From Maribellus sediminis (GTDB taxonomy: Bacteria > Bacteroidota > Bacteroidia > Bacteroidales > Prolixibacteraceae), in contig NZ_WXUB01000001.1 in assembly GCF_011799805.1 (NCBI RefSeq), positions 620,001 through 684,000 on the forward strand: a DNA stretch of 64,000 nt, read 5' to 3'. The notes under the pieces are model-generated. The model was given only the letters and a program-made list of their open reading frames with translations. It made no database searches and was not told the origin of the DNA. This document shows, in pieces, positions 56,526 through 64,000 of the stretch. The stretch's first letter is position 1, and every line of letters begins with the position of its first letter. Both the position numbers and the translations under genes were made by a program.

Positions 56526-56590
56526 AGACTCTCCCTCTCTACGCGTAGAGAGGGACGATTGTGACGTAGTCGCGATCAGGGTGAGTCTCT
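56526..56590. repeat. Inverted-repeat intergenic element with 24-bp perfect palindrome
   Basis: The palindrome covers 56532-56555 with arms TCCCTCTCTACG and CGTAGAGAGGGA, centred on ACGCGT. The outer ends AGACTCTCCCT (56526-56536) and AGGGTGAGTCT (about 56578-56588) are inverted with one mismatch. It lies in the gap between the MerR and DUF559 genes. It looks like a small mobile-derived palindromic element. Confidence 0.6.
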
Positions 56591-56613
56591 TTGATGGGGA
56601 ATTACCTTTGAAA

Positions 56614-56958
56614 CTACTCATTATCCAAATTCTGACTTATTTCAACGAGTTCCTGTTTTATATCCTGTAACTTTTTTACAATTTCGTAATTGTTCAGGGT
56701 ATCCTCGCGGTTGTCTTTCAATTTCTTTTGTGCGCCTTTAATGGTGAGTCCACGATCTTTTACAAGGTGATTAATCAGACGGATGGTTTCAATGTCGTCC
56801 TTGGTAAAAAGCCGGTTTCCTTTTTTATTCTTGAATGGTTTCAGTGCGTCGAACTGTTGCTCCCAGTAACGGATGTGCGAAGGATTCAGCCCAAACATTT
56901 CGGATACTTCACCCACCGAGTAGTAAATTTTTTCTATTTCAGGTTTTTTATAAGGCAC
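56614..56958 (-). CDS. MerR-family transcriptional regulator
   Basis: The protein has 114 residues. The MerR winged-helix DNA-binding domain covers residues 12-80: YYSVGEVSEMFGLNPSHIRYWEQQFDALKP, with IRYWE typical of the family, and GNRLFTKDDIETIRLI. A dimerisation helix follows and ends VEISQNLDNE. No Cys-rich metal-binding loop is present, so the effector is unknown. It lies downstream of a terminator that ends the M23 peptidase transcript, so it is transcribed independently. Confidence 0.9.
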   Translation of the reverse strand: MPYKKPEIEKIYYSVGEVSEMFGLNPSHIRYWEQQFDALKPFKNKKGNRLFTKDDIETIRLINHLVKDRGLTIKGAQKKLKDNREDTLNNYEIVKKLQDIKQELVEISQNLDNE

Positions 56959-57014
56959 TGCTTCGATTTTGAGATACCAAGATAAACAGATTTTGGAATC
57001 GGGGCAAAATAAAA

Positions 57015-57043
57015 AACTTCCATTGGTTATGCCAATGGAAGTT
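57015..57043 (-). terminator. Intrinsic terminator after the M23 peptidase gene
   Basis: AACTTCCATTGG (57015-57026) and CCAATGGAAGTT (57032-57043) form a perfect 12-bp stem with a 5-nt loop. On the minus strand a T-rich TTTTATTTTG tract follows. Confidence 0.8.
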
Positions 57044-57067
57044 CCATTTTATCTTTTTTAAAATCTG

Positions 57068-57102
57068 ATCAAGTATCGAGAACCCGGAATCAAGTTTCCA
57101 AC
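57068..57102 (-). repeat. Degenerate heptamer tandem repeat (ATCAAGT type), 5 units
   Basis: On the plus strand the units read ATCAAGT, ATCGAGA, ACCCGGA, ATCAAGT, TTCCAAC. The array starts 3 bp past the stop codon of the minus-strand M23 gene, so it again lies at the 3' end of a transcript. Confidence 0.55.
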
Positions 57103-57104
57103 AA

Positions 57105-58085
57105 TTAGTCAAGCGTTTGACCGATGTTCGACGAAATTGCGATCATTTTGTCGTATTCCTGTGGCGTGAGGTCCTGGAATACATAATAAGCCGGGTTCAC
57201 TCTTTTACCATCTTTGTGTACTTCGTAGTGAACATGCGGTGCGGTAGATCCACCCGAGTTACCCACATAGCCGATAATATCGCCACGTTTTACTTTCTGA
57301 CCCCGTTTAACATTGAACTCGTTCATGTGCCCGTAAACTGTTTCATAGCCGTAACCATGATCTATCTTCACACTCAGTCCAAGTCCAATGCGACTTCTTT
57401 TCGAACCCTGAACTTCGGTAACCGTACCATCACCGGTAGCGTAAATGGGCGTGCCGATAGGTGCAGTAAAATCGAGTCCCCAGTGCATTTTACGAACCTT
57501 GTAAATGGGGTGAATGCGATATCCGAATCCACTTGATGTGCGCTTCAGGTCTTTGTTCGTTACCGGTTGTATTGCAGGAAGACAGGCGAGCATTTTTTCT
57601 TTGTTCAATGCCAGGTTCAGAACTTCGTCATACGATTTCGACTGTATATATGCTTGCTTTGAAATAACATCCAGTTTGTGAGCAGTTGCAATGATCAGCT
57701 CCGAATTGTCCATTCCTTCGAGGTGCGAATATTTGTTTACACCACCAAATCCGGCTTCCCTAACTGATGAAGGGATCGGTTCAGCCTCGAAAATAACCCG
57801 GTAAATATTATCGTCGCGCTGCTGCAAATCGCTTAGAACCTGTTCAACCTTATCTAAATCCTTCGACATCAACTCGTACTGCGAAAGCAATTGTTTGTTT
57901 TCACGCTTCAATGCTTTTGTTTTTGGTGTTTCGTAGAAATTCAGAAACACAACAACAAAAACCAATGCCAGCGCAAAACTGCTCGACAGGTAAGTCAAAA
58001 TTCTGGACGCTTTCTCTTTCCAGGTAAGACCTATGCTTTCGTAGTTAAGGGTGTCTGGATTAAATTTATACTTCTTTCTTGCCAT
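57105..58085 (-). CDS. Membrane-anchored M23 peptidase (LytM-type)
   Basis: The protein has 326 residues. A transmembrane segment at about 30-50 (YLSSSFALALVFVVVFLNFY) is followed by a coiled coil (TKALKRENKQLLSQYELM) and the M23 domain at about 190-300. Catalytic metal motifs are MHWGLDFTAPIGTPIYA (H-x3-D) and APHVHYEVHKDGKRVNP (HxH). It cuts peptidoglycan cross-bridges or activates amidases, as LytM proteins do in cell division and elongation. It is divergent from alaS. Confidence 0.92.
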   Translation of the reverse strand: MARKKYKFNPDTLNYESIGLTWKEKASRILTYLSSSFALALVFVVVFLNFYETPKTKALKRENKQLLSQYELMSKDLDKVEQVLSDLQQRDDNIYRVIFEAEPIPSSVREAGFGGVNKYSHLEGMDNSELIIATAHKLDVISKQAYIQSKSYDEVLNLALNKEKMLACLPAIQPVTNKDLKRTSSGFGYRIHPIYKVRKMHWGLDFTAPIGTPIYATGDGTVTEVQGSKRSRIGLGLSVKIDHGYGYETVYGHMNEFNVKRGQKVKRGDIIGYVGNSGGSTAPHVHYEVHKDGKRVNPAYYVFQDLTPQEYDKMIAISSNIGQTLD

Positions 58086-58132
58086 AAAGGCTGGTTTTTA
58101 TTCCTCTTACAATCTAAATTAATTAAAACCTA

Positions 58133-58140
58133 TAACTTTG
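58133..58140 (+). promoter_or_regulatory. Candidate -7 element for alaS
   Basis: TAACTTTG matches TAnnTTTG but lies 125 nt before the ATG and lacks a clear -33. TTTATTTG at 58212-58219 (one mismatch) is a closer alternative. Confidence 0.3.
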
Positions 58141-58174
58141 CATGGTTTTAAAAAAACGTGATATTTTCACGCGG

Positions 58175-58182
58175 CAAATGTA
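58175..58182 (-). promoter_or_regulatory. Candidate -7 element of the M23 peptidase gene
   Basis: TACATTTG on the minus strand is a perfect TAnnTTTG match, 90 nt before the ATG. A TTG at -33 is not seen. Confidence 0.35.
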
Positions 58183-58264
58183 AGTAAATAACTCATAACT
58201 AGGGTTTTTATTTTATTTGCATTAAATAATTTTAACAAAATCGTAAACATTTACAGACGGTAAC

Positions 58265-60886
58265 ATGAAGACTTCTAAAGAGATACGTGCAGCATTTCTC
58301 GACTTTTTTAAGGAGAAAGAACATCAGATTGTCAATTCGGCGCCAATGGTTGTGAAGGGCGATCCAACGCTGATGTTCACAAACGCTGGGATGAACCAGT
58401 TTAAAGACTGGTTTTTGGGAAATGAGCCGGTGAAGTGGCCTCGTGTTGCCGATACCCAGAAATGTTTGCGTGTTTCAGGGAAGCACAACGACCTGGAAGA
58501 AGTGGGGCTCGATACTTATCACCACACCATGTTCGAGATGTTGGGTAACTGGTCGTTTGGCGACTATTTTAAAAAGGAAGCCATCGATTGGGCCTGGGAA
58601 TTTTTGGTAGATAGAATGGGAATTGACAGCAGCCGTTTGTATGCAACCGTTTTTGAAGGAAGTGCCGATGATAACCTGGAGCGCGACGATGAAGCTGCCG
58701 GTTACTGGGAAAAATACCTTCCCAAAGATCGTGTACTGAACGGAAGCAAAAAAGATAATTTCTGGGAAATGGGCGATACAGGTCCGTGTGGCCCTTGTTC
58801 CGAAGTTCATGTTGATATTCGTCCGCAGGAAGAAGTGGATAAACTTTCGGGACGCGAACTGGTGAATAAAGACCACCCACAGGTGATTGAAATCTGGAAC
58901 CTGGTTTTTATTCAGTTTAATCGTAAAGCAAATGGTGCTTTAGAAGAATTACCCGCCAAACATGTTGATACCGGGATGGGCTTCGAACGCCTGTGTATGG
59001 TTTTGCAGGGCGTTACTTCCAATTACGATACCGATGTATTTCAGAGTACAATTGCTGAAATTGGTAAGCTAAGCAACAAAAATTATGGCGACGATTTAAA
59101 ATCGGACATTGCCATGCGTGTTATTGCCGACCATCTTCGCGCAGTGGCTTTTGCCATTGCCGAAGGTCAGTTACCTTCAAACAATAAGGCCGGTTATGTA
59201 ATCCGCCGTATTTTGCGCCGCGCGGTTCGTTACGGATATACTTTCCTCGATTTCAGGGAAGCTACCATTTATCGATTGATCGAGGTGCTAAAAAATACCA
59301 TGGGAGAAGCTTTCCCTGAATTGGTAAGTCAGCAGCAATTAATAGAAAAGGTGATCAAAGAGGAGGAGGAATCTTTCTTACGCACCCTTTCTACCGGTAT
59401 TAAGTTACTCGATGATTTAATGAGCAAAGCAAAAGCCGAGGGTAAAACAGAAATTGCCGGAAAAGATGCTTTTGTGCTTTACGATACCTATGGATTTCCG
59501 CTCGACCTTACCGAGTTGATCACCCGCGAAAATGATTTGGGTGTCGATCAAAAAGGTTTTGCAGTTGAAATGCAGGCTCAAAAAGACCGTTCGAGAAATG
59601 CAGCGGCCCAGGAAACTGACGATTGGGTGGAACTGCGCAAAATTGATAAAACTGAATTCCTCGGTTACGACCGACTGGAAGCCGAAGTACGTATTGCCCG
59701 CTACCGCAAGGTGAGCCAAAAGAAAAAATCATTCTACCAACTGGTATTCGATCAAACTCCGTTTTACGGCGAATCGGGTGGCCAGGTTGGCGACTCGGGC
59801 TACATTGAATTCGAAGGGGCCAAAACCCGCATTTTCGATACACAAAAAGAAAATAACCTGATCGTTCACCTCGTGGAAAAACTTCCTGAAAATCCGGAAG
59901 AATATTTCCAGGCTGTTGTGGATGGAAAACGCAGAACTAATATTGCCAATAATCACACGGCCACTCACTTATTGCATGCTGCTTTACGTGAGGTGCTGGG
60001 AACGCATGTTGAGCAAAAAGGTTCGTTGGTAAATGCCGACCATTTGCGCTTCGACTTTTCGCATTTCCAGAAAATGACCGAAGAAGAAATTGAGCAGGTT
60101 GAATTGCTGGTAAATCGAAAAATACGTCAAAACTCGGCGCTCGAAGAAAACCGCGAGACTCCGATTGCTGAAGCCAGAGAAGCCGGCGCCATGATGTTAT
60201 TTGGCGAAAAATATGGTGAAACTGTTCGTACCATTAAATTTGGTGAATCGATAGAATTATGTGGAGGAACCCACGTAGCATCGACCGGGCAGATCGGACT
60301 TTTAAAAATTGTTTCGGAAAGTGCCATTGCAGCCGGTGTTCGGCGTATTGAAGCCATCACTGCCGACCACGCCGAGAAATTCATCAATGAACAACTGGGA
60401 ATATTGAAAAATATCCAGGAAGTGATAAAAGGATCGAAAGATGTGCTGGGGCAGATTACTGCGCTGATGCAACAGAATTCGGAATTATCGAAACAGATTG
60501 AGAGTTTCCAGCGCGAACAGATGAAAATTGCTAAAGCCAACCTGAAAAGCAAGGTACTGCAGGAGCATGGTGTAAACATTATCGCGCAAAAAATCGATTT
60601 GGATAATGCCGCATTGATTAAAGACCTGGCCTTCCAGTTAAAAGGAGAGGTTGAAGATCTGTACCTGGTACTTGGTGCCGAAATAAACGGGAAGCCAAAT
60701 CTTACCATCATGATCTCTGAAAATATCGTGGAAGAAAAAGGATTGAATGCCGGGCAGATTGTACGCGAAGCCGGTAAAGAAATACAGGGTGGCGGTGGAG
60801 GCCAGCCATTTTACGCAACTGCAGGAGGTAAAAATGCTGCAGGAATTGACGCCGCAATCGAAAAAGCACTTTCGTTTTTACAGTAA
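58265..60886 (+). CDS. alaS: Alanyl-tRNA synthetase AlaS
   Basis: The protein has 873 residues, the normal length. The class II aminoacylation domain begins [21 protein letters not shown], with [37 protein letters not shown], and [14 protein letters not shown]. The editing domain has [24 protein letters not shown] and [17 protein letters not shown] (zinc-binding His and Cys). The C-terminal domain ends [21 protein letters not shown]. It charges tRNA-Ala and edits mis-charged serine and glycine. A terminator at 60908-60944 follows. Confidence 0.98.
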   Translation: MKTSKEIRAAFLDFFKEKEHQIVNSAPMVVKGDPTLMFTNAGMNQFKDWFLGNEPVKWPRVADTQKCLRVSGKHNDLEEVGLDTYHHTMFEMLGNWSFGDYFKKEAIDWAWEFLVDRMGIDSSRLYATVFEGSADDNLERDDEAAGYWEKYLPKDRVLNGSKKDNFWEMGDTGPCGPCSEVHVDIRPQEEVDKLSGRELVNKDHPQVIEIWNLVFIQFNRKANGALEELPAKHVDTGMGFERLCMVLQGVTSNYDTDVFQSTIAEIGKLSNKNYGDDLKSDIAMRVIADHLRAVAFAIAEGQLPSNNKAGYVIRRILRRAVRYGYTFLDFREATIYRLIEVLKNTMGEAFPELVSQQQLIEKVIKEEEESFLRTLSTGIKLLDDLMSKAKAEGKTEIAGKDAFVLYDTYGFPLDLTELITRENDLGVDQKGFAVEMQAQKDRSRNAAAQETDDWVELRKIDKTEFLGYDRLEAEVRIARYRKVSQKKKSFYQLVFDQTPFYGESGGQVGDSGYIEFEGAKTRIFDTQKENNLIVHLVEKLPENPEEYFQAVVDGKRRTNIANNHTATHLLHAALREVLGTHVEQKGSLVNADHLRFDFSHFQKMTEEEIEQVELLVNRKIRQNSALEENRETPIAEAREAGAMMLFGEKYGETVRTIKFGESIELCGGTHVASTGQIGLLKIVSESAIAAGVRRIEAITADHAEKFINEQLGILKNIQEVIKGSKDVLGQITALMQQNSELSKQIESFQREQMKIAKANLKSKVLQEHGVNIIAQKIDLDNAALIKDLAFQLKGEVEDLYLVLGAEINGKPNLTIMISENIVEEKGLNAGQIVREAGKEIQGGGGGQPFYATAGGKNAAGIDAAIEKALSFLQ

Positions 60887-60907
60887 GTAATTAGTAAGCT
60901 AAAATAC

Positions 60908-60944
60908 AACAGCAGCTATCTTTAAAAATAGCTGCTGTTTTTAT
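60908..60944 (+). terminator. Intrinsic terminator of alaS
   Basis: AACAGCAGCTAT (60908-60919) and ATAGCTGCTGTT (60928-60939) form a perfect 12-bp stem with an 8-nt loop, followed by a T-rich TTTATTTA tract. It lies 22 bp after the alaS stop. Confidence 0.85.
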
Positions 60945-60983
60945 TTATAGTTACATCTGTTTCAGTTGCAAAAGAAGCGATAA

Positions 60984-61820
60984 CTACTGATTAGCCATGA
61001 CTCTGTCAATAACTTCCCATAATTCTGATTTAACAAGTAATCTTGAATTGTTGGTTTGTTCCATTAGCTTACTGACGTCTTCGTTTGGATGAGCCTTTGA
61101 GGTGGCGTCGTTGTAATTCGCCGTTCCGATTTGAGCAAAATTGGAAAAATAATTAACTGTAACATACTGAAAATCGAGTCCGTAGCCCGAGGGAAAGACT
61201 CTTCCCCAAAGCGACCAGCCAACCCGCGAACCGGCTTTGATAAATTCATTATGAATCGGCTTCCAAACCTCAACCTCCGTATTGTAGTATTCACTATCGT
61301 GTCCCTGTTTAACCTTCATGTAATCAAGTTGAAGGTATTTAAAATCACCCGGGCCGCCTTCAGGAAAAACAAATTCCATTCTGTTCATCAGATTACTGCC
61401 AACCATTTTGCGGGTTTTCATGGTTTCTTCAAATACTTTGTCAACATCAATATCGCCAAGTACTTCAGCAGGATCTATGTCTGCCCATGGATTTTCCAGT
61501 TTATTTTTGTCAGAGAATAAGGTTACAGTAACATAATTGTAAGGATCGTCAGAGGCGGTGTAATGCACCTTGTATAAGTACCACCCAACAATAAGTCCTT
61601 TGTCGATTCGCGCCTGATGTAGCTTCTTCCAGGTGTTTAGCTCCATTTCAACATAGTTCCCTTCGTTACCGGGGGTGGTTTTCATAAACTCTACCAGACC
61701 AAATAGTGGGCTCGGACTGTCTTGTCCCTGCATAGTTAAGGGAGCAAAACCCAACATAAAAACCAACGCAGTGCATAAAAGCACTGTTTTTTTAAAATTG
61801 TTGCACATCGTGTTCATCAT
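60984..61820 (-). CDS. Secreted protein with tandem NIPSNAP/ABM-like repeats, function unknown
   Basis: The protein has 278 residues with a signal peptide (about residues 1-33, ending TMQGQ). Two similar halves are visible. The first (about 38-145) has LVEFMKTTPGNEGNYVEME, WKKLHQARIDKGLIVGWYLY and YNYVTVTLFSD. The second (about 160-265) has LQLDYMKVKQGHDSEYYNT, WKPIHNEFIKAGSRVGWSLW and FQYVTVNYFSN. The aligned W-K-x-[L/I]-H, K-x(1-2)-G and VGW positions show an internal duplication of a dimeric ferredoxin-like fold such as NIPSNAP/ABM. No enzymatic residues stand out. It is monocistronic, between alaS and the cytochrome c biogenesis gene. Confidence 0.72.
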   Translation of the reverse strand: MMNTMCNNFKKTVLLCTALVFMLGFAPLTMQGQDSPSPLFGLVEFMKTTPGNEGNYVEMELNTWKKLHQARIDKGLIVGWYLYKVHYTASDDPYNYVTVTLFSDKNKLENPWADIDPAEVLGDIDVDKVFEETMKTRKMVGSNLMNRMEFVFPEGGPGDFKYLQLDYMKVKQGHDSEYYNTEVEVWKPIHNEFIKAGSRVGWSLWGRVFPSGYGLDFQYVTVNYFSNFAQIGTANYNDATSKAHPNEDVSKLMEQTNNSRLLVKSELWEVIDRVMANQ

Positions 61821-62083
61821 GTAGTTTTTTAGTATTAATAATTAAGCAGATATAATTTACGATATATTTTCAGAATAAAATAGCATTAACTCTTTTAATT
61901 AATTGAAAATATGTGAATTGATCGAAGTCTTTCGGGGAAGCCAATTGGTCATATGTTTTGGATTAAATACTTTTAAGTCGGGTTTTATGCTTCTTTCTTT
62001 GATTTATTCTAAATAAGAATTATTTTCAGCCTCATTATCATTTATCCGATGTCTGAAGAGATTTCGAACCAATTTCAAAAACT

Positions 62084-64000
62084 ATGAAGAAGCTGTATGC
62101 CTTTTTAACATCGCTGCCCTTTATGTCTTTTATTTTTCTGGCCCTCGCGTTTTCTATGGCGATCGCTACTTTTGTTGAAAGCAGCTATGGCACTCCAACG
62201 GCTCGCGCCCTGGTTTACAACACGCATTGGTTCGAAGCTTTATGGGGATTATTTGCATTTAACTTGCTGAATAATATCTTTCGCTACCGGTTTTTTACAT
62301 CCCGACGATTCACTCTGGGCTTGTTTCATGTTTCATTTCTGGTAATGATTCTGGGGGGCGGCATTACACGCTACTTCAGTTTCGAAGGAATGATGCACAT
62401 TCGCGAGAATGAGAGTGCCAATTATATCCTTTCGTCGGAAGATTATTTTTATGCCGGATTCGGGGATCAGGAGAAAGATAAAGTAGTTCGTTTCTCCGAG
62501 ATCACACCCAAACAATATAAAGCGAAGTTCGATGTAAACGGACTTAAAGTAAAGGTAAAGTCGACCGGATTTATCGAGAATGCGGAGCGGAAAGCTATTC
62601 CGGCAGAAAAAGGCGATCCGGTTATCGATTTTGTATTTGCTACACCCGGTGGTCAGGGCATGCAGTCGTACATGTTCCGAATGGGTGATGTGCTCAATCA
62701 TCCTGGATTTACTGCTGGTTTTAATGTCCCGGAAGAAAAGCTTATTAATTTCTTTCTTCGCGACGGTCAACTGTATCTAACTTCTTTTGCAAGCTTGGAA
62801 GAAACTACCATGGCGAGTCAGGAAACAGTGGCTTTTAATCCCGGCGATACGATTCCGGTGAAACCAATGTTCTTGTATGGATTTGGGGATTACCGGTTTT
62901 TGGTGCGGAATTATTACCCGAGTGCCACTTTTACTGCAGTTAAAAGTCAGGGCGAAACCAATGAAGATGCGGTATTTATCGAAATTTCGGATGGCATAAA
63001 AAAACAAACAGTTCCGGTTTTCGGTCATTCAGGAATGGCACCCGACACGGTTCGTGTTCCTTTGGGCGACGGAACCTTAAAACTGGCTTATGGCGCTATG
63101 CCTCGCATCGTACCCTTTAGTATTTACCTGAAGGATTTTCAAATGGAGCGCTACCCCGGATCGGAGTCGCCTTCGTCTTACGCTTCCGAAGTCGTGTTGC
63201 AGGATCAGGCGAAAGGTATAACGGAGAATATTCGAATTTTCATGAATAATACACTAACACACCGGGGATATAAGTTTTTCCAGTCGTCGTATGATATGGA
63301 TGAAAAGGGAACGATTCTGTCGGTGAACTATGATTTCCTGGGAACATGGGTTTCCTACCTTGGATATTTCCTGTTGTTTATCGGTATCGTTACATCGCTC
63401 ATCAATAAGAATTCATATTTCCAGTTCCTGGCTCAAAAGCTTAAAAACAGTACAGTAAAATCTTTGCTGCTGCTCGCCACGCTCGGAAGTCTTGCTTTTG
63501 GTGCTTCGGCACAAAGCGGAGTGGGGGCAGGCATTCCTGATATCGATGATGAAGTAGTACAGGAATTCAGCGAATTGTGGGTGCAGGGAGTTGACGGGAG
63601 AATAGAACCAATCTCGACTTTAACCAGTGAAATTGTTCGAAAAGTTAGCCGGAAATCGTCGTTGTACGGATTATCGCCCGATGAGGTGGTATTGAGCATG
63701 ATGACGCATCCCGAGATTTGGCGTTCGATGCCTTTTGTTCGGGTGTCGGATAAGGTTCTGGCTGCTCAGCTTGGAGCTGTCGATAATAAATATGTAAGCA
63801 TTGAATCGTTGTTTGACGAACAAGGCAATTACCGAATTTTGGAACCGGTACGCGCAGCTTATGCAAAAGCTCCGGCTTTCCGGAACCGAATCGAAAAGGA
63901 ATACCTGTACCTCGATGAACGCGTGAATATTGCTTTCATGGTTTTCCAGGGATCGATGTTCAACCTGTTTCCGCGTGAACATACCGAAGATCCATGGTAT
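62084..64000 (+). CDS. ResB/CcsA-type cytochrome c biogenesis protein (3' truncated by window edge)
   Basis: A frame of 639 codons runs from ATG 62084 to the window end without a stop. The N-terminal half is ResB-like: three early transmembrane segments (SLPFMSFIFLALAFSMAIAT, HWFEALWGLFAFNLLNNI, LGLFHVSFLVMILGGGI), then a periplasmic region with the ResB signature NNTLTHRGYKFFQSSYD. A fourth segment lies near residues 420-442 (WVSYLGYFLLFIGIVTSLI) and another hydrophobic stretch at about 458-475. In Bacteroidota such proteins are ResB-CcsA fusions of about 1000 residues that deliver haem for System II cytochrome c maturation. The CcsA half with its WWD motif lies outside the window. Confidence 0.85.
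   Translation, partial: MKKLYAFLTSLPFMSFIFLALAFSMAIATFVESSYGTPTARALVYNTHWFEALWGLFAFNLLNNIFRYRFFTSRRFTLGLFHVSFLVMILGGGITRYFSFEGMMHIRENESANYILSSEDYFYAGFGDQEKDKVVRFSEITPKQYKAKFDVNGLKVKVKSTGFIENAERKAIPAEKGDPVIDFVFATPGGQGMQSYMFRMGDVLNHPGFTAGFNVPEEKLINFFLRDGQLYLTSFASLEETTMASQETVAFNPGDTIPVKPMFLYGFGDYRFLVRNYYPSATFTAVKSQGETNEDAVFIEISDGIKKQTVPVFGHSGMAPDTVRVPLGDGTLKLAYGAMPRIVPFSIYLKDFQMERYPGSESPSSYASEVVLQDQAKGITENIRIFMNNTLTHRGYKFFQSSYDMDEKGTILSVNYDFLGTWVSYLGYFLLFIGIVTSLINKNSYFQFLAQKLKNSTVKSLLLLATLGSLAFGASAQSGVGAGIPDIDDEVVQEFSELWVQGVDGRIEPISTLTSEIVRKVSRKSSLYGLSPDEVVLSMMTHPEIWRSMPFVRVSDKVLAAQLGAVDNKYVSIESLFDEQGNYRILEPVRAAYAKAPAFRNRIEKEYLYLDERVNIAFMVFQGSMFNLFPREHTEDPWY

Noticed and set aside
60127-60711. 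194-codon minus-strand frame inside alaS
   Set aside because: alaS is clearly coding here; the antisense frame has no domain.

Overview
The window is chromosomal DNA of a member of the Bacteroidota, probably a free-living, likely marine member of the Marinilabiliales/Prolixibacteraceae type (inference). The evidence is a SusC/SusD pair, S1 sulfatases and glycosidases, type IX secretion/gliding genes (gldJ, porU, porV), and promoters of the Bacteroidota form (TTG, about 19 nt, TAnnTTTG). Forty-nine protein genes are supported. Two of them run off the window edges. No tRNA, rRNA, CRISPR array, transposase or phage gene is seen.

Region 1 (1-20.1 kb) is a polysaccharide-utilisation region. It holds the 3' end of a GH95 fucosidase, a sulfatase, a BNR-propeller lipoprotein, SusD, SusC, and a ThuA / Gfo-Idh-MocA / PmoA-like / UroD-family gene run. 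An AraC regulator, a large GH2 beta-galactosidase with an inserted LamG domain, and a second sulfatase follow. The likely substrate is a sulfated glycan containing galactose and fucose-type sugars (inference). Several of these genes share an almost identical leader directly before the ATG.

Region 2 (20.1-28.5 kb) is mixed. It has a DUF1905 protein translationally coupled to queG, a Ppx/GppA phosphatase, and an S24 (LexA/CI-like) repressor next to a radical-SAM plus DUF4130 DNA-metabolism pair. UraA permease, a DUF1080 lipoprotein and a small HTH-like protein complete it. The repressor and pair look like a damage-inducible DNA-repair module whose leader carries a terminator-like hairpin.

Region 3 (28.7-34.4 kb) looks like a peptidoglycan amino-sugar salvage cluster. 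A single protein fuses a NagZ-type GH3 to an AmiE-like serine hydrolase. It is divergent from a NamZ-type exo-muramidase (DUF1343/GH171) and a sodium:solute symporter.

Region 4 (34.5-51.9 kb) has a beta-helix lipoprotein, an EEP nuclease-family protein, CCA-adding enzyme, thioredoxin, MurF, and GldJ facing PorU and PorV. It continues with ispF, a CoA-binding protein, a thioredoxin-like protein, a TRIC-type channel, a DUF3667 membrane protein and urocanate hydratase.

Region 5 (52-64 kb) has a lemA-TPM-TPM operon, a zinc-ribbon/NIF3 pair, a DUF559 protein, a MerR regulator, an M23 peptidase, alaS, a secreted protein with an internal duplication, and the 5' part of a ResB/CcsA-type cytochrome c biogenesis gene. 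Many intergenic gaps hold intrinsic-terminator hairpins, and degenerate 7-bp tandem repeats recur just after stop codons.
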